Shown: positions 43,754 to 52,684 of the stretch, piece after piece
Numbering within the stretch: the stretch's first letter is position 1
How the letters are laid out: every line of letters begins with the position of its first letter
DNA from: Marinilabilia salmonicolor JCM 21150
GTDB lineage: Bacteria; Bacteroidota; Bacteroidia; Bacteroidales; Marinilabiliaceae
Direction of reading: 5' to 3'
NCBI RefSeq assembly: GCF_000259075.1
Contig: NZ_AJKI01000036.1
Coordinates: 1 to 53,670 of the forward strand
DNA length: 53,670 nt
Notes under the pieces: model-generated
What the model saw: only the letters and a program-made list of their open reading frames with translations
Told to the model about the DNA's origin: nothing
Databases searched by the model: none
Program-made: the position numbers and the translations under genes

Positions 43754-44608
43754 TTAAACCCCGCTGTAAGCACTGAACCCTCCATCAACGGGGATGACAA
43801 TTCCGGTGATAAACTCTGACCAGTCGGATAACAGGAAAGTAAGTGCTCCTGTAAGTTCCTCAGGGCTTCCATAACGTTCCATGGGAGTTCCGTTCATGAT
43901 CTTTTGTCCCCTGGGAGTGGATGCTCCTGTTTTCTCATCCACCAGCAGAAAGCGATTCTGATTGGTCAGCAAAAAGCCTGGTGCAATGGCGTTGACTCGA
44001 ACTCCGGTTTTTGCAAAATGTACTGCCAACCATTGAGTAAAGTTGTTAATGGCTGCTTTGGATGCCGAATAAGCCGGAATTCTCGTCAGTGGACGATAAG
44101 AATTCATGGAGGAAATATTGACAATTCCGCCTTTCCCGCTTTTTACCATATCAGTGGCAAATACCATAGTGGGGAGTAATGTTCCCTGGAAATTGAGTGC
44201 AAAAGTTTTATCAAAACCCTCCTGTTTAAGGCCGAAAAAAGTGTCCTCCAGGTTATCGAGGTCTGATTCTTCAATTTTTTCCACCTTGGAGGTTGCGGTG
44301 GCAGCATTTCCTCCGGCACCATTAATCAGGAAGTCTATATCTCCCAGTTTTTCATTGATCTCTTTTTTTGCAGCTTCCAGCATACTTTTATTTAGTACGT
44401 CGGCAGTGAAACCGATACTTTCTGTGCCGTAAGCTTGCCTTATTTCCGCGGCTACTTTATCAGCTGTTTCTTTGTCGCGATCCAGAATGGCTGTTTTAAC
44501 CCCCTTTATGGCCAGAGCTTTGGCCATGACTGAGCAAATGACGCCACCACCACCGGTGACAACAGCTACTTTTCCTTCAATATTGAGTTCTTTGATTGGT
44601 GCGTCCAT
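43754..44608 (-). CDS. uxuB: SDR-family D-mannonate oxidoreductase (fructuronate reductase)
   Basis: Reduces D-fructuronate to D-mannonate. This is the short-chain dehydrogenase type used by many Bacteroidota, unrelated to E. coli UxuB (a long-chain polyol dehydrogenase), so the symbol marks function rather than homology. Cofactor motif TGGGGVICSVMAKAL, NGAGG, catalytic SSMNSYRPLTRIPAYSASK (Ser, Tyr, Lys) and C-terminal VDGGFSAYSGV are visible. Length 284 aa. Two bases separate it from kdgA and 33 from uxuA, which supports its place in this pathway. Confidence 0.88.
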   Translation of the reverse strand: MDAPIKELNIEGKVAVVTGGGGVICSVMAKALAIKGVKTAILDRDKETADKVAAEIRQAYGTESIGFTADVLNKSMLEAAKKEINEKLGDIDFLINGAGGNAATATSKVEKIEESDLDNLEDTFFGLKQEGFDKTFALNFQGTLLPTMVFATDMVKSGKGGIVNISSMNSYRPLTRIPAYSASKAAINNFTQWLAVHFAKTGVRVNAIAPGFLLTNQNRFLLVDEKTGASTPRGQKIMNGTPMERYGSPEELTGALTFLLSDWSEFITGIVIPVDGGFSAYSGV

Positions 44609-44610
44609 AA

Positions 44611-45285
44611 TTAAGCAGTTTTTATTTCTTTAATGGTATTGATTAGTTCAGTGACTCTGGCAGTCAATGCTGTAAAATCTCCTTTTTCAATGGTTCCTTT
44701 TGGGAATAGTTTAGATCCCATTCCAACACAGGTAACACCTGCATCAAACCATTTCTGAAGATTGTCTTTTGACGTATCCACTCCTCCTGTGGGCATAATG
44801 TTTGTCCAGGGACAGGGGCCTTTTACGCCTTTTACGAAGGAAGGGCCGCCAACTTCTGAGGCAGGGAATATTTTCACCAGTTCTGCCCCCAGCTCTTCTG
44901 CTTTACCGATTTCTGAAACAGATCCGCAACCCGGTGCCCACATTACCTTACGACGGTTGCACACGCGCGCCATGTTCTCATTTAAAAGAGGAGAGACGAT
45001 GAAGTTCGCTCCGGCCTGGATGTATATGGCTGCGGTGCCTTCTTCCACGACTGAGCCGGCACCCAGAATCATGCCGGGCAGCTCTTTGAGTGCATATTTG
45101 TTCAATTCACTAAAGATTTCATGGGCGAAATCGCCTCTATTGACCCACTCAAATGTTCTGATGCCTCCATCGTAACAGGCTTTCAGTACATTTTTTGCAA
45201 CTTCAATATCTGCATGATAAAACACAGGAACCACACCGGTTTCCTGCATCTTCTGGAATACTTCTATCCTTGTATATTTTGCCAT
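44611..45285 (-). CDS. kdgA: KDPG aldolase (2-dehydro-3-deoxy-6-phosphogluconate aldolase)
   Basis: Splits 2-keto-3-deoxy-6-phosphogluconate into pyruvate and glyceraldehyde-3-phosphate. Class I aldolase of 224 aa with TIM-barrel motifs VVPVFYHADIE, GAGSVVEEG, FIVSPLLNENMARVC and the Schiff-base Lys in VKIFPAS; PTGGVDTS follows. Final step of the pathway. Starts an inner set kdgA-uxuB-uxuA-kinase, separated from kdgK by 193 bases that include a purine/pyrimidine-biased tract. Confidence 0.96.
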   Translation of the reverse strand: MAKYTRIEVFQKMQETGVVPVFYHADIEVAKNVLKACYDGGIRTFEWVNRGDFAHEIFSELNKYALKELPGMILGAGSVVEEGTAAIYIQAGANFIVSPLLNENMARVCNRRKVMWAPGCGSVSEIGKAEELGAELVKIFPASEVGGPSFVKGVKGPCPWTNIMPTGGVDTSKDNLQKWFDAGVTCVGMGSKLFPKGTIEKGDFTALTARVTELINTIKEIKTA

Positions 45286-45408
45286 TTTCGGTGATTGTAA
45301 TTATTGAAAAATATTGTTACGTTCTTATTTTCAGAAATATACTGTTCAGTTGTTCGTTCCTGAGGTGAATTTGTGGTAAATGCATAGAAACTTCAGAATA
45401 TTAATTAT

Positions 45409-45478
45409 CTATCCTCCAGCTTCTATCTTCTAACCTCTACCTTCCAGCTTCTAACTTCTAACCTCCAACTTTCAGTCT
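45409..45478. repeat. Degenerate pyrimidine-rich tandem tract
   Basis: Imperfect iterations of CTTCTAACCTCYA (for example CTTCTAACTTCTAACCTCC at 45449-45467) with almost no purines other than A on this strand. Extends to the kdgK stop codon. A short piece of the same kind (TTTCTAACTTCTAACTAA) overlaps the 3' end of the LacI gene near 33960. Low-complexity; possibly a slippage-prone 3' region. Confidence 0.55.
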
Positions 45479-46513
45479 CTATCTCGAAACCCGGCCGGAA
45501 GCATCTCCGCCCATTAGTTTTTCTACTTCCTCAACGGTTACCTGATTAAAATCTCCGGGAATGGTGTGTTTCAGGCAGGATGCAGCTGTCCCGAATTGCA
45601 AAGCCCTTTCATCATTGTCGTAGGTCAGTAATCCGTATATTAATCCTCCCATGAAAGAGTCACCACCACCCACACGATCCACGATGTGCGTTATTTGGTA
45701 AGTGGGGGCAGTGTAGAGGTTTTTACCATCGTAAAGAACTCCGGACCAGCTGTTGTGATTGGCGCTGATGGATCCTCGCAATGTGGTAATAACTTTCTTA
45801 ACCCGCGGGTATTGTTTCATGATTTGCTGTGAAACACTGCGGTAGGCTTCGGCTTCCACATGTCCTCCGGTTACATCTACTCCTTCAGGCTTGATGCCCA
45901 GCACCATCTCGGCATCTTCTTCATTGCCAAGTACCACATCACATCCTGCTACCAGTCCGGGCATCACATCTCCGGCTTTCTTCCCGTATTTCCACAGGTT
46001 TTTGCGATAGTTCAGATCGCACGATACCGTGACGCCTTTTGCGTTGGCCGCTTTAATGGCTTCTAGACATACGTCAGCAGCTTCCTGCGAAACGGCAGGC
46101 GTGATTCCTGTCCAGTGAAACCAGTCAGCTCCGTCGAAAATTTCATCCCAGTTGAAGGATCCCGGTTGAACTGACGAAAAGGAGGAATGTGCTCTGTCAT
46201 AAACTACCTTGCTTGCACGTGCAACAGCCCCTGTTTCCAGGAAGTAGATTCCGAGACGCTCACCGCCATATTGAATGTGACCGGTATCTACACCATATTT
46301 GTCAAGATCCATTCGGCAGGCACGGCCTATGTCATTGTTGGGCAGACGGGTGATAAACCTGGAGTCCAGACCATAGTTGGCCAGTGAAACAGCTACGTTG
46401 GCTTCTCCTCCTCCATAATTCACATCGAATGATGTGGCTTGTGTAAATCTTTGGTAGCCCGGAGTGGAAAGCCTGAGCATTATTTCTCCGAAAGTGACAA
46501 CTTTTTTACTCAT
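45479..46513 (-). CDS. kdgK: 2-Keto-3-deoxygluconate kinase
   Basis: Phosphorylates KDG to KDPG. PfkB fold, 344 aa: N-terminal VVTFGEIMLRLSTPG and NYGGGEANVAVSLANYG, middle CDLNYRKNLW and GNEEDAEMVLG, C-terminal RVGGGDSFMGGLIYG with the catalytic Asp. These are the classic KdgK features, so this is the better KDG kinase candidate of the two in the window. It follows uxaC by 33 bases, second gene of the minus-strand operon. Confidence 0.95.
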   Translation of the reverse strand: MSKKVVTFGEIMLRLSTPGYQRFTQATSFDVNYGGGEANVAVSLANYGLDSRFITRLPNNDIGRACRMDLDKYGVDTGHIQYGGERLGIYFLETGAVARASKVVYDRAHSSFSSVQPGSFNWDEIFDGADWFHWTGITPAVSQEAADVCLEAIKAANAKGVTVSCDLNYRKNLWKYGKKAGDVMPGLVAGCDVVLGNEEDAEMVLGIKPEGVDVTGGHVEAEAYRSVSQQIMKQYPRVKKVITTLRGSISANHNSWSGVLYDGKNLYTAPTYQITHIVDRVGGGDSFMGGLIYGLLTYDNDERALQFGTAASCLKHTIPGDFNQVTVEEVEKLMGGDASGRVSR

Positions 46514-46546
46514 TGTTCTGGTATTTTGTGTTTAGTAGATTGATTA

Positions 46547-47941
46547 TTAAAACCCGAAGTACTCTTTTGCATTTTTATAAGAGATTCCTTCCACAAGGTT
46601 TTTGAGAATTTCCTTGTCGTTGGGGATTACTCCTTTGTCCACCTCTTTTCCGATGTGGTTACAGGCAATTCTTCTGAAGTACTCATGACGTGGGAAGGAG
46701 AGGAAGCTTCTGGAATCAGTGACCATGCCTACAAATCGGGACAGTAAGCCAAGGACAGATAAATCATTGAGATGCTTCTCCATGCCTACCTTTTGATCCA
46801 GGAACCACCATGCTGCTCCATATTGCATTTTCCCCGGAACTGATCCGTCCTGGAAATTACCAATCATGGTTACAAAGGTTTCGTTGTCGGCAGGATTTAA
46901 GTTGTAAAGAATGGTTTTGGTGAGTTGATTATTGGTGTCCAGGCTGTCAAGAAATCTTGATAATTTGAAGCTGTCCTGTGGTTGTCCAATGGAGTCAAAT
47001 CCGGTATCAGGGCCTAATTTTTTGAATAATCGGGTGTTGTTGTTTCGCATGGCGCCTAGGTGAAATTGTTGTACCCATCCACGCTTATGGTTCAGTTTAC
47101 AGAGTTCCTGCATCAGGGCGAATCGGTAACCTTCAGTTTCAGTTTCTGTTAGTTTTTTACCAACTCTCAGCTTTTTAAATGCTTTCTCCGGATCGATGCC
47201 GGCATCATCTGTCCAATACATGCGATCCAGTCCGTGATCGGAAGCACGACATCCCATTTTATCGAAATAAGCATGACGTTCATCCAGCACTGAGAGAAGA
47301 TCCGCATAGCTGTTGATGCTTTTGCCTGCCGCTTTTTCTAATTTCTGAATGTAACTGTTGAAAACCGTCGGGTCATCTGTCTTGATTAAGTTGTCAGGGC
47401 GCCATGTTGGACGAACCTTTACATGAAAGTCTTTTAAACTGGCATGATGTTTCAGGCTGTCAGCAGGATCATCGGTGGTCCCTATTACTTCCACGTTCAT
47501 TTTATTAAGAATACTCTTTATGGAGAAATCCTTGTGACGAAGCATCTCTGAAGCATCATGATAAATGGTGTCTGCAGTTTTGGGATTCAATAAATCAAAA
47601 ATATTGAAGTATCGTGCCAATTCCAGATGCGTCCAATGATATAAGGGGTTTCCAACTGTGTGGGGAACTGTTTCTGCCCATTTAATGAATTTTTGGTAGA
47701 AATCGGGAGACCCGGTGCAGAATTCTTCATCAACACCATTGGTGCGCATGGCCCTCCATTTATAATGGTCGCCTTCCAACCAAACCTGCCCCAGATTGTC
47801 GAAATTATGATCCTCGGCAATGAGTTGGGGAGAGAGGTGACAGTGAAAGTCGATGATGGGTTGATTCTCCGCAAACTCATGGTAGATTTCACGCGCTGTT
47901 TCTCCTTCGAGGAGAAAATCAGGATGAATGAAGTTTTTCAT
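46547..47941 (-). CDS. uxaC: Glucuronate (uronate) isomerase
   Basis: Isomerises D-glucuronate to D-fructuronate and D-galacturonate to D-tagaturonate: the entry step for both uronates. Amidohydrolase-fold, 464 aa, with metal motif DFHCHLSP near residue 33, conserved HFDNLGQVWLEGDHYKWRAMR-like segment, HGLDRMYW and TDSRSFLSFPRHEYFRR at the C-terminal end. First gene of the minus-strand operon; 346 bases separate its start from the divergent lacI. With uxaE, both uronates reach fructuronate. Confidence 0.96.
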   Translation of the reverse strand: MKNFIHPDFLLEGETAREIYHEFAENQPIIDFHCHLSPQLIAEDHNFDNLGQVWLEGDHYKWRAMRTNGVDEEFCTGSPDFYQKFIKWAETVPHTVGNPLYHWTHLELARYFNIFDLLNPKTADTIYHDASEMLRHKDFSIKSILNKMNVEVIGTTDDPADSLKHHASLKDFHVKVRPTWRPDNLIKTDDPTVFNSYIQKLEKAAGKSINSYADLLSVLDERHAYFDKMGCRASDHGLDRMYWTDDAGIDPEKAFKKLRVGKKLTETETEGYRFALMQELCKLNHKRGWVQQFHLGAMRNNNTRLFKKLGPDTGFDSIGQPQDSFKLSRFLDSLDTNNQLTKTILYNLNPADNETFVTMIGNFQDGSVPGKMQYGAAWWFLDQKVGMEKHLNDLSVLGLLSRFVGMVTDSRSFLSFPRHEYFRRIACNHIGKEVDKGVIPNDKEILKNLVEGISYKNAKEYFGF

Positions 47942-48287
47942 GTCTGTATGATATTTTAGAATGAAATTTTATTTGTCGTTAACGAACACGAAGATATGAC
48001 ATTCTTTTCCTACGGTCAAGTATTTTTAATAATTTTTCATCTATATTGGTGGGAAGGTTTATTCATAAACAGGGTGTTTTTCATCTCAATACATATTTAA
48101 TGGATTGCTAGTGAGGTTGTTGGCATTTGTTGTATTGGTTTGTTTTGGTTTAATGTTTTTGTGTGTTTTGATTAAAAGAATTTTTGAATTCATTTCCCCT
48201 TATTTTGTGGGTGGATATAAAATTCCATCAAAATATTTGTGTTTTTTGTGCAAACGTTTGTATTTTTGTAGTGAAAACTTGAAATGA
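47942..48287. promoter_or_regulatory. Divergent promoter region between uxaC and lacI-kdu genes
   Basis: Holds the control elements for both directions. Next to uxaC is a 10-base perfect palindrome TCGTTAACGA (47976-47985), 35 bases before the uxaC start, with TATCTTCG just upstream on the minus strand as a weak -7 element. Next to lacI is the CAAACGTTTG site described separately. The middle is AT-rich without genes; short frames have no protein features. Confidence 0.5.
48236..48268 (+). promoter_or_regulatory. lacI-kduI-kduD promoter with LacI-type operator inside
   Basis: TTTG (48236-48239) and TATTTTTG (48261-48268) match the Bacteroidota -33/-7 consensus, 21 bases apart. Between them, touching the -7 box, lies the perfect palindrome CAAACGTTTG (48251-48260), the core expected for a LacI-family protein with a central CG. 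Repressor binding there would block the promoter, so autoregulation is likely. Confidence 0.6.
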
Positions 48288-49310
48288 ATGGTCAAAAAGA
48301 GAGTAACCATAACAGACATCGCCCTTGAAATGGGCATTACTCCATCCACTGTGTCGCGTGCTTTAGCTGGAAATCAGCGGGTGAGGGTTGATACGCGTGA
48401 ACGGGTATTAAACGTGGCTGCAAAGATGGGATACCAGCCTAATGTGCTGGCGTCTTCTCTGAGAAGCGGGCGAAGCGATACCATAGGGATGGTGGTACCT
48501 CGTATTAACCGTCATTTTTTTAGTCATGTCATTAGTGGTGTGGAAGCCGTTCTTAATCCCGCCGGTTACAATCTGCTTATTAGTCAAACACACGAAAGGC
48601 AGGAGCATGAAATCAAAGCCTTCTCTACATTGTTGCGCAACCGGGTTGCCGGCATAATTGTTTCTCATTCTGTGGAGACGCAAACTTTCGAGCACTTTCG
48701 TCAGATAATTGATGAAGAGATTTCACTGGTGCAATTTGACCGGGTTACGGAGCAGGTTCCGGGACCACGGATTGTGAATGATAATTTTCTCGGGGCCTTG
48801 CGAAGTACGCAGCATCTTATAAAAAACGGATGCCGCAGAATTGCTCATTTTGCCGGAGCTTTGCATGTTAATGTTTACGAGCAACGGCTGGATGGTTATC
48901 GTTATGCATTGGAGCAGGCCGGGATTGACGTTGATCCAGCGCTTATTGTGGAGAATTGTATTGTACAGGAAGCCGGTATGGAGGCTGTGGAAAATGTAAT
49001 TGTTCCACAGCAGGTAGATGGAATATTCGCTGCAAGTGATTTGTCTGCTTTGGGGGCCATCCGCACACTTAAAGAGTTGAATATTGCCATTCCTGAAAAG
49101 GTGAAGATTTCAGGTTTTGCCAACGAGCCATTTGCCGAAATGATTGACCCCACACTAACCAGTGTTGAACAGAATGCTTTTGAAATGGGAAATCAGGCAG
49201 CCAGGTCAATGATTGAGAGTCTTGGTAAAGAAGATCCGGTAAGCGAGGAGATTCATATTCCGGTTCGATTGATTCAACGAAGATCATCTGTTTTGAATAA
49301 TAGTATTTAA
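48288..49310 (+). CDS. LacI/GalR-family transcription regulator of the kdu genes
   Basis: Repressor-type regulator, 340 aa. N-terminal HTH VTITDIALEMGITPSTVSRAL, hinge MGYQPNVLASSLRSG with the minor-groove Leu region, then the periplasmic-binding-like effector domain (IGMVVPRINRHFFSHVISGVE, DGIFAASDLSALGA, SGFANEPFAEMIDPTLTSVEQ). First gene of a co-directional set, 19 bases before kduI. The palindrome CAAACGTTTG 28 bases before its start is a likely own operator. It may also act on the divergent uxaC operon. Likely effector: a uronate breakdown product such as KDG, by context only. Confidence 0.93.
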   Translation: MVKKRVTITDIALEMGITPSTVSRALAGNQRVRVDTRERVLNVAAKMGYQPNVLASSLRSGRSDTIGMVVPRINRHFFSHVISGVEAVLNPAGYNLLISQTHERQEHEIKAFSTLLRNRVAGIIVSHSVETQTFEHFRQIIDEEISLVQFDRVTEQVPGPRIVNDNFLGALRSTQHLIKNGCRRIAHFAGALHVNVYEQRLDGYRYALEQAGIDVDPALIVENCIVQEAGMEAVENVIVPQQVDGIFAASDLSALGAIRTLKELNIAIPEKVKISGFANEPFAEMIDPTLTSVEQNAFEMGNQAARSMIESLGKEDPVSEEIHIPVRLIQRRSSVLNNSI

Positions 49311-49329
49311 CAACTAAAAAGATAAAGTT

Positions 49330-50166
49330 ATGAATTACGATTTTAGGTATGCAGCACATCCTGCTGATTTTAAAAATTATGACACAAAGCGTATCCGTGA
49401 AGATTTTCTGATGGAAAATGTGATGGTCGAAGGAGAAATCAATGTGGTTTATACTCTCTACGATCGTTTGATTGTTGGTGGAGCAGTTCCCACTGACAAA
49501 CCTTTGAAACTTGAGCCATTTGAAGAATTGAAGGCCGACTATTTTCTCGAACGTAGAGAATTAGGAATCATCAATATTGGGGGAGACGCAAAAGTAACTG
49601 CTGATGGAACTACTTATGAGTTGAGTTATAAAGAAGGACTCTATCTGGGAAGTGGAAACAAGGAGGTGACTTTCGAGTCTGTTGATCCTAAGAAACCTGC
49701 TCATCTTTACCTCAACAGTGCAACCGCTCACACCAGGCACCCCAATAATAAGGTCACTCTTGATATGGCAGTGGTTGCTGAATTGGGTTCCAAAGAGTCT
49801 TCCAATGAGCGCCGGATAAATAAGTTGATCGTGAGTGATGTCATTCCCACCTGTCAGGTGCAGATGGGAATTACCGAATTGAAAATAGGAAGTACCTGGA
49901 ACACAATGCCTCCTCACGTGCACAACAGGCGGATGGAAGCATATCTCTATTTCGAACTTCCAGAAAATGAGGCGATTTGTCATTTCATGGGACAACCTGA
50001 TGAAACCCGCCACATCTGGATGAAAAATGAACAGGTAGCGATTTCTCCTTCGTGGAGTATTCACAGTGCATCCGGAACCTCCAATTATTCCTTTATCTGG
50101 GGAATGGCCGGTGAAAATAAGGACTATAGTGATATGAATCATCTGACTCAGCAGGAGTTGAGATAA
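49330..50166 (+). CDS. kduI: 5-dehydro-4-deoxy-D-glucuronate isomerase
   Basis: Isomerises 5-keto-4-deoxyuronate (the open form of unsaturated uronate released by lyases) to 2,5-diketo-3-deoxygluconate. Cupin-fold zinc enzyme, 278 aa: family opening MNYDFRYAAHPADFKNYDT-like, metal ligands in PPHVHNRRMEAYLYF and later HSASGTSNYSFIWGMAGEN. Cytoplasmic. It is 19 bases after lacI and followed by kduD, the next enzyme in the path. No lyase or unsaturated glucuronyl hydrolase is seen in the window. Confidence 0.97.
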   Translation: MNYDFRYAAHPADFKNYDTKRIREDFLMENVMVEGEINVVYTLYDRLIVGGAVPTDKPLKLEPFEELKADYFLERRELGIINIGGDAKVTADGTTYELSYKEGLYLGSGNKEVTFESVDPKKPAHLYLNSATAHTRHPNNKVTLDMAVVAELGSKESSNERRINKLIVSDVIPTCQVQMGITELKIGSTWNTMPPHVHNRRMEAYLYFELPENEAICHFMGQPDETRHIWMKNEQVAISPSWSIHSASGTSNYSFIWGMAGENKDYSDMNHLTQQELR

Positions 50167-50286
50167 GGTGCTTTGGAGAAATTCAATGGAGAATTGGTGT
50201 TGCTTGTAAAGGAAGTGTTTTAACCTTTCTTGCAACATCAGTTTTTACCTTTCAGCGAACTTAAATTTTTTGACAACTTAAAACGA

Positions 50287-51090
50287 ATGGATATGATTAA
50301 TGAATTGTTTGATTTGAATGGGAGAGTGGCTCTTGTAACCGGTGGAACTCATGGAATTGGGATGGCTATTGGTAAAACGCTTGGGAAAGCCGGGGCAAAA
50401 ATTGCTGTTAATGATTTGTCGGGAGATAAACTCGAGAGCTGTATAGCTGAGTATGCCAAAGAAGGGATTGACGTATTTACCCTCACTTTCGATGTAACCA
50501 ACGAAGAGGATGTTGACAAAGGAATCACTAAAATAGAGCAGGAACTTGGACCTATTGATATTCTGGTGAACAACGCCGGAATTATCAAACGGATTCCTAT
50601 TTTGGAGATGGATGTCAAAGATTACAAACAAGTTATTGATGTGGATTTGGTAGCTCCTTTGATTGTTGCTAAGCGGGTTGCTCCCGGAATGATTGAACGA
50701 CGGAACGGAAAAATTATTAATATGTGCTCGATGATGAGTGTTTATGGTCGCAATTCTGTTTCAGCGTATGCTTCGGCAAAAGGGGGGCTTAAGTTGCTTA
50801 CCGCCAACATGACCTGTGAGTGGGCAAAGTATAATATTCAGATAAACGGAATCGGACCTGGTTATATTGCTACTGCCCAAACAGCTCCTATCCGTGAAGG
50901 AAATCATCCTTTCAACGATCTGGTTATGACCCGTACGCCTGCCGGACGATGGGGAGAGCCTGAAGATGTAGGGAATGCTGCCTTGTTCCTGGCAAGTAAA
51001 GCGAGTGACTTTGTAAATGGTCATGTACTTTATGTGGATGGCGGAATTCTGGCCAATTTTGGCTATGTGAAAGGCGAAAATGATGTCTAA
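50287..51090 (+). CDS. kduD: 2-deoxy-D-gluconate 3-dehydrogenase (SDR)
   Basis: Reduces 2,5-diketo-3-deoxygluconate to KDG, which kdgK and kdgA then use. SDR with TGGTHGIGMAIGKTL, NNAGIIKR, CSMMSVYGRNSVSAYASAKGG (Ser, Tyr, Lys) and a C-terminal VDGGILANFGYV. The ATG at 50287 starts the normal N-terminus (MDMINELFDLNGRVAL); the frame is open upstream to a TTG at 50230, but that leader is unlike the family. Length 267 aa. 120 bases from kduI. Confidence 0.95.
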   Translation: MDMINELFDLNGRVALVTGGTHGIGMAIGKTLGKAGAKIAVNDLSGDKLESCIAEYAKEGIDVFTLTFDVTNEEDVDKGITKIEQELGPIDILVNNAGIIKRIPILEMDVKDYKQVIDVDLVAPLIVAKRVAPGMIERRNGKIINMCSMMSVYGRNSVSAYASAKGGLKLLTANMTCEWAKYNIQINGIGPGYIATAQTAPIREGNHPFNDLVMTRTPAGRWGEPEDVGNAALFLASKASDFVNGHVLYVDGGILANFGYVKGENDV

Positions 51091-51109
51091 CCCTTTAAAA
51101 TCTTTTGCT

Positions 51110-52318
51110 ATGAAAACCAAATCACAATTGCTTCTTGTGCTGCCAGTTCTCATTCTATTTGGGTGCCAGTCACCTCAAAAGGGGTATGTAGTGAACTCGG
51201 ATGTGACCATTAGTGACCAGGCGGTTGTTCTTACATACAATGAGGTGAATGAATATTTGGCCGAAGAGATTGGTTCGAAAAAAATCGTGGTCTTAGATGC
51301 CGGGGGTAATTTTCTTCCTTCTCAATGCGATGACCTGGATAAGGATGGCCAGTGGGACGAACTGGCTTTTTTGATTGATCTGGAAGCCGGAGTCCCGCAA
51401 ACTGTCTATTTTAATGCAGTTTCAGCTGATAAAATCCCGGATTTTCCCAAACGTACCAATATCCGTTTTGGATACAAAGAGGTTCCTTATGCCGAAGTAA
51501 CAAATGAGGAACGGTTGAAAACGACAGATAGTCCTTCCATTTCGGCGATCTTCCAGATGGAAGGTCCTGCATGGGAAAATGATCTTGTGGGTTTTAGAAA
51601 TTACTATGATGCCCGGAACGGAATCGATATTTTTGGAAAAGCGACTACTGATATGGCCCTTGATTCGGCCGGTATTCGTGGTCAAAACTATCATGAGTTG
51701 GACGACTGGGGTATGGATATACTCAAGGTAGGGAACTCTCTTGGGGCCGGTGCAATAGGCCTTCGTGTGGATGATGAGGTTTACCGTGTGGGGTCTTCAG
51801 ACCGGGGAACTTATGAGTTCATCACCGAGGGTCCTGTGCGTGCTATGCTGAAGCTGAATTATTTTGGTGTCCCAGTCGCCGGACGGACCTATGATATCGA
51901 GCATCAGATTTCAATTTACGCAGACGATCATTTTTATCGAAGTGAGGTGACAGTGGATGGCCTTCATGGAGATGAACAATTGGTTACCGGCATTGTGAAT
52001 ATGCATCAGAAAGAGTCTTTTACGTTGCAGGAAAGTGGAATTCAAATCATTGGATCTCATGGAGCTCAGGCTTACCTGGGAGAAAATCTGGGGATGGCGC
52101 TTTTGGTTCCCGAAGATGAATTGATTCAATCCTGGAAAGCACCTGAGGAGGGGGATGGTATTGTGGAGACCCACATGGTGTCTCTCCGTTTTGATAACCA
52201 CGGCACCGCGGAATATTATTTCTTTAGTGGCTGGGAATATCAGGATGAAGGTTTTAAAACCAAAGAATATTTTCAGCAGCATGTTGTTGCTGCAGCTAAC
52301 AAACTGGCCAATCGTTAA
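51110..52318 (+). CDS. DUF4861-type exported lipoprotein
   Basis: ATG at 51110 gives a signal peptide with lipobox LILFGC (Cys19); an in-frame ATG at 51080 overlaps the end of kduD by 11 bases and would add a short leader. The body shows DLDKDGQWDELAFL near 75, an EF-like acidic loop of the kind used for Ca2+, and long beta-strands (YFGVPVAGRTYDIEHQISIY, YYFFSGWEYQDEG). The family (DUF4861) recurs beside pectin- and uronate-degradation genes; its activity is not established to my knowledge. Lipoprotein in the periplasm or on the surface. Last gene of the kdu set. Confidence 0.8.
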   Translation: MKTKSQLLLVLPVLILFGCQSPQKGYVVNSDVTISDQAVVLTYNEVNEYLAEEIGSKKIVVLDAGGNFLPSQCDDLDKDGQWDELAFLIDLEAGVPQTVYFNAVSADKIPDFPKRTNIRFGYKEVPYAEVTNEERLKTTDSPSISAIFQMEGPAWENDLVGFRNYYDARNGIDIFGKATTDMALDSAGIRGQNYHELDDWGMDILKVGNSLGAGAIGLRVDDEVYRVGSSDRGTYEFITEGPVRAMLKLNYFGVPVAGRTYDIEHQISIYADDHFYRSEVTVDGLHGDEQLVTGIVNMHQKESFTLQESGIQIIGSHGAQAYLGENLGMALLVPEDELIQSWKAPEEGDGIVETHMVSLRFDNHGTAEYYFFSGWEYQDEGFKTKEYFQQHVVAAANKLANR

Positions 52319-52582
52319 GACTGCCTGACAGTGTGCGCCACTGTGCGATTCAGGTTTTTTAATCGTTTTGAAACAAAAATTGATACTATATTTTCAAAGA
52401 ATTAAGAAGTTTGTTTATATTGCACCTGTTTTTATATAGGTTTTATTAGTTGTGTGTGAAAGGAGTGGGGCTGTCTTTATGGCGGTTTCACTCTTTTTTT
52501 ATGTAATGGTAATCAGTTTTTTTGTATGTTCAGGAAAACCCTACCTTGTTGGTTTATGATTTAGACAAAAGTGAAATAAAAA

Positions 52583-52616
52583 AAGAGACGCTTTCATGAA
52601 AAACGTCTCTTCTTTT
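52583..52616. terminator. Strong bidirectional terminator
   Basis: AAGAGACG (52583-52590) pairs perfectly with CGTCTCTT (52604-52611), with T-runs on both sides (A-run before, T-run after). It lies between the plus-strand kdu genes and the minus-strand FKBP gene. A second weaker hairpin, GTGAAA (52457-52462) with TTTCAC (52487-52492) then eight Ts, precedes it. Otherwise 52319-52684 holds no gene. Confidence 0.8.
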
Positions 52617-52684
52617 TATTTTGTCTATCAGATCATCATCGAAAAGATAATGTCTGTTTTTGGATTTTGATTTAAGGATTCAGA

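Noticed and set aside
48105-48287. 60-codon plus-strand frame before lacI
   Set aside because: Overlaps the lacI promoter and operator and encodes a low-complexity hydrophobic peptide.
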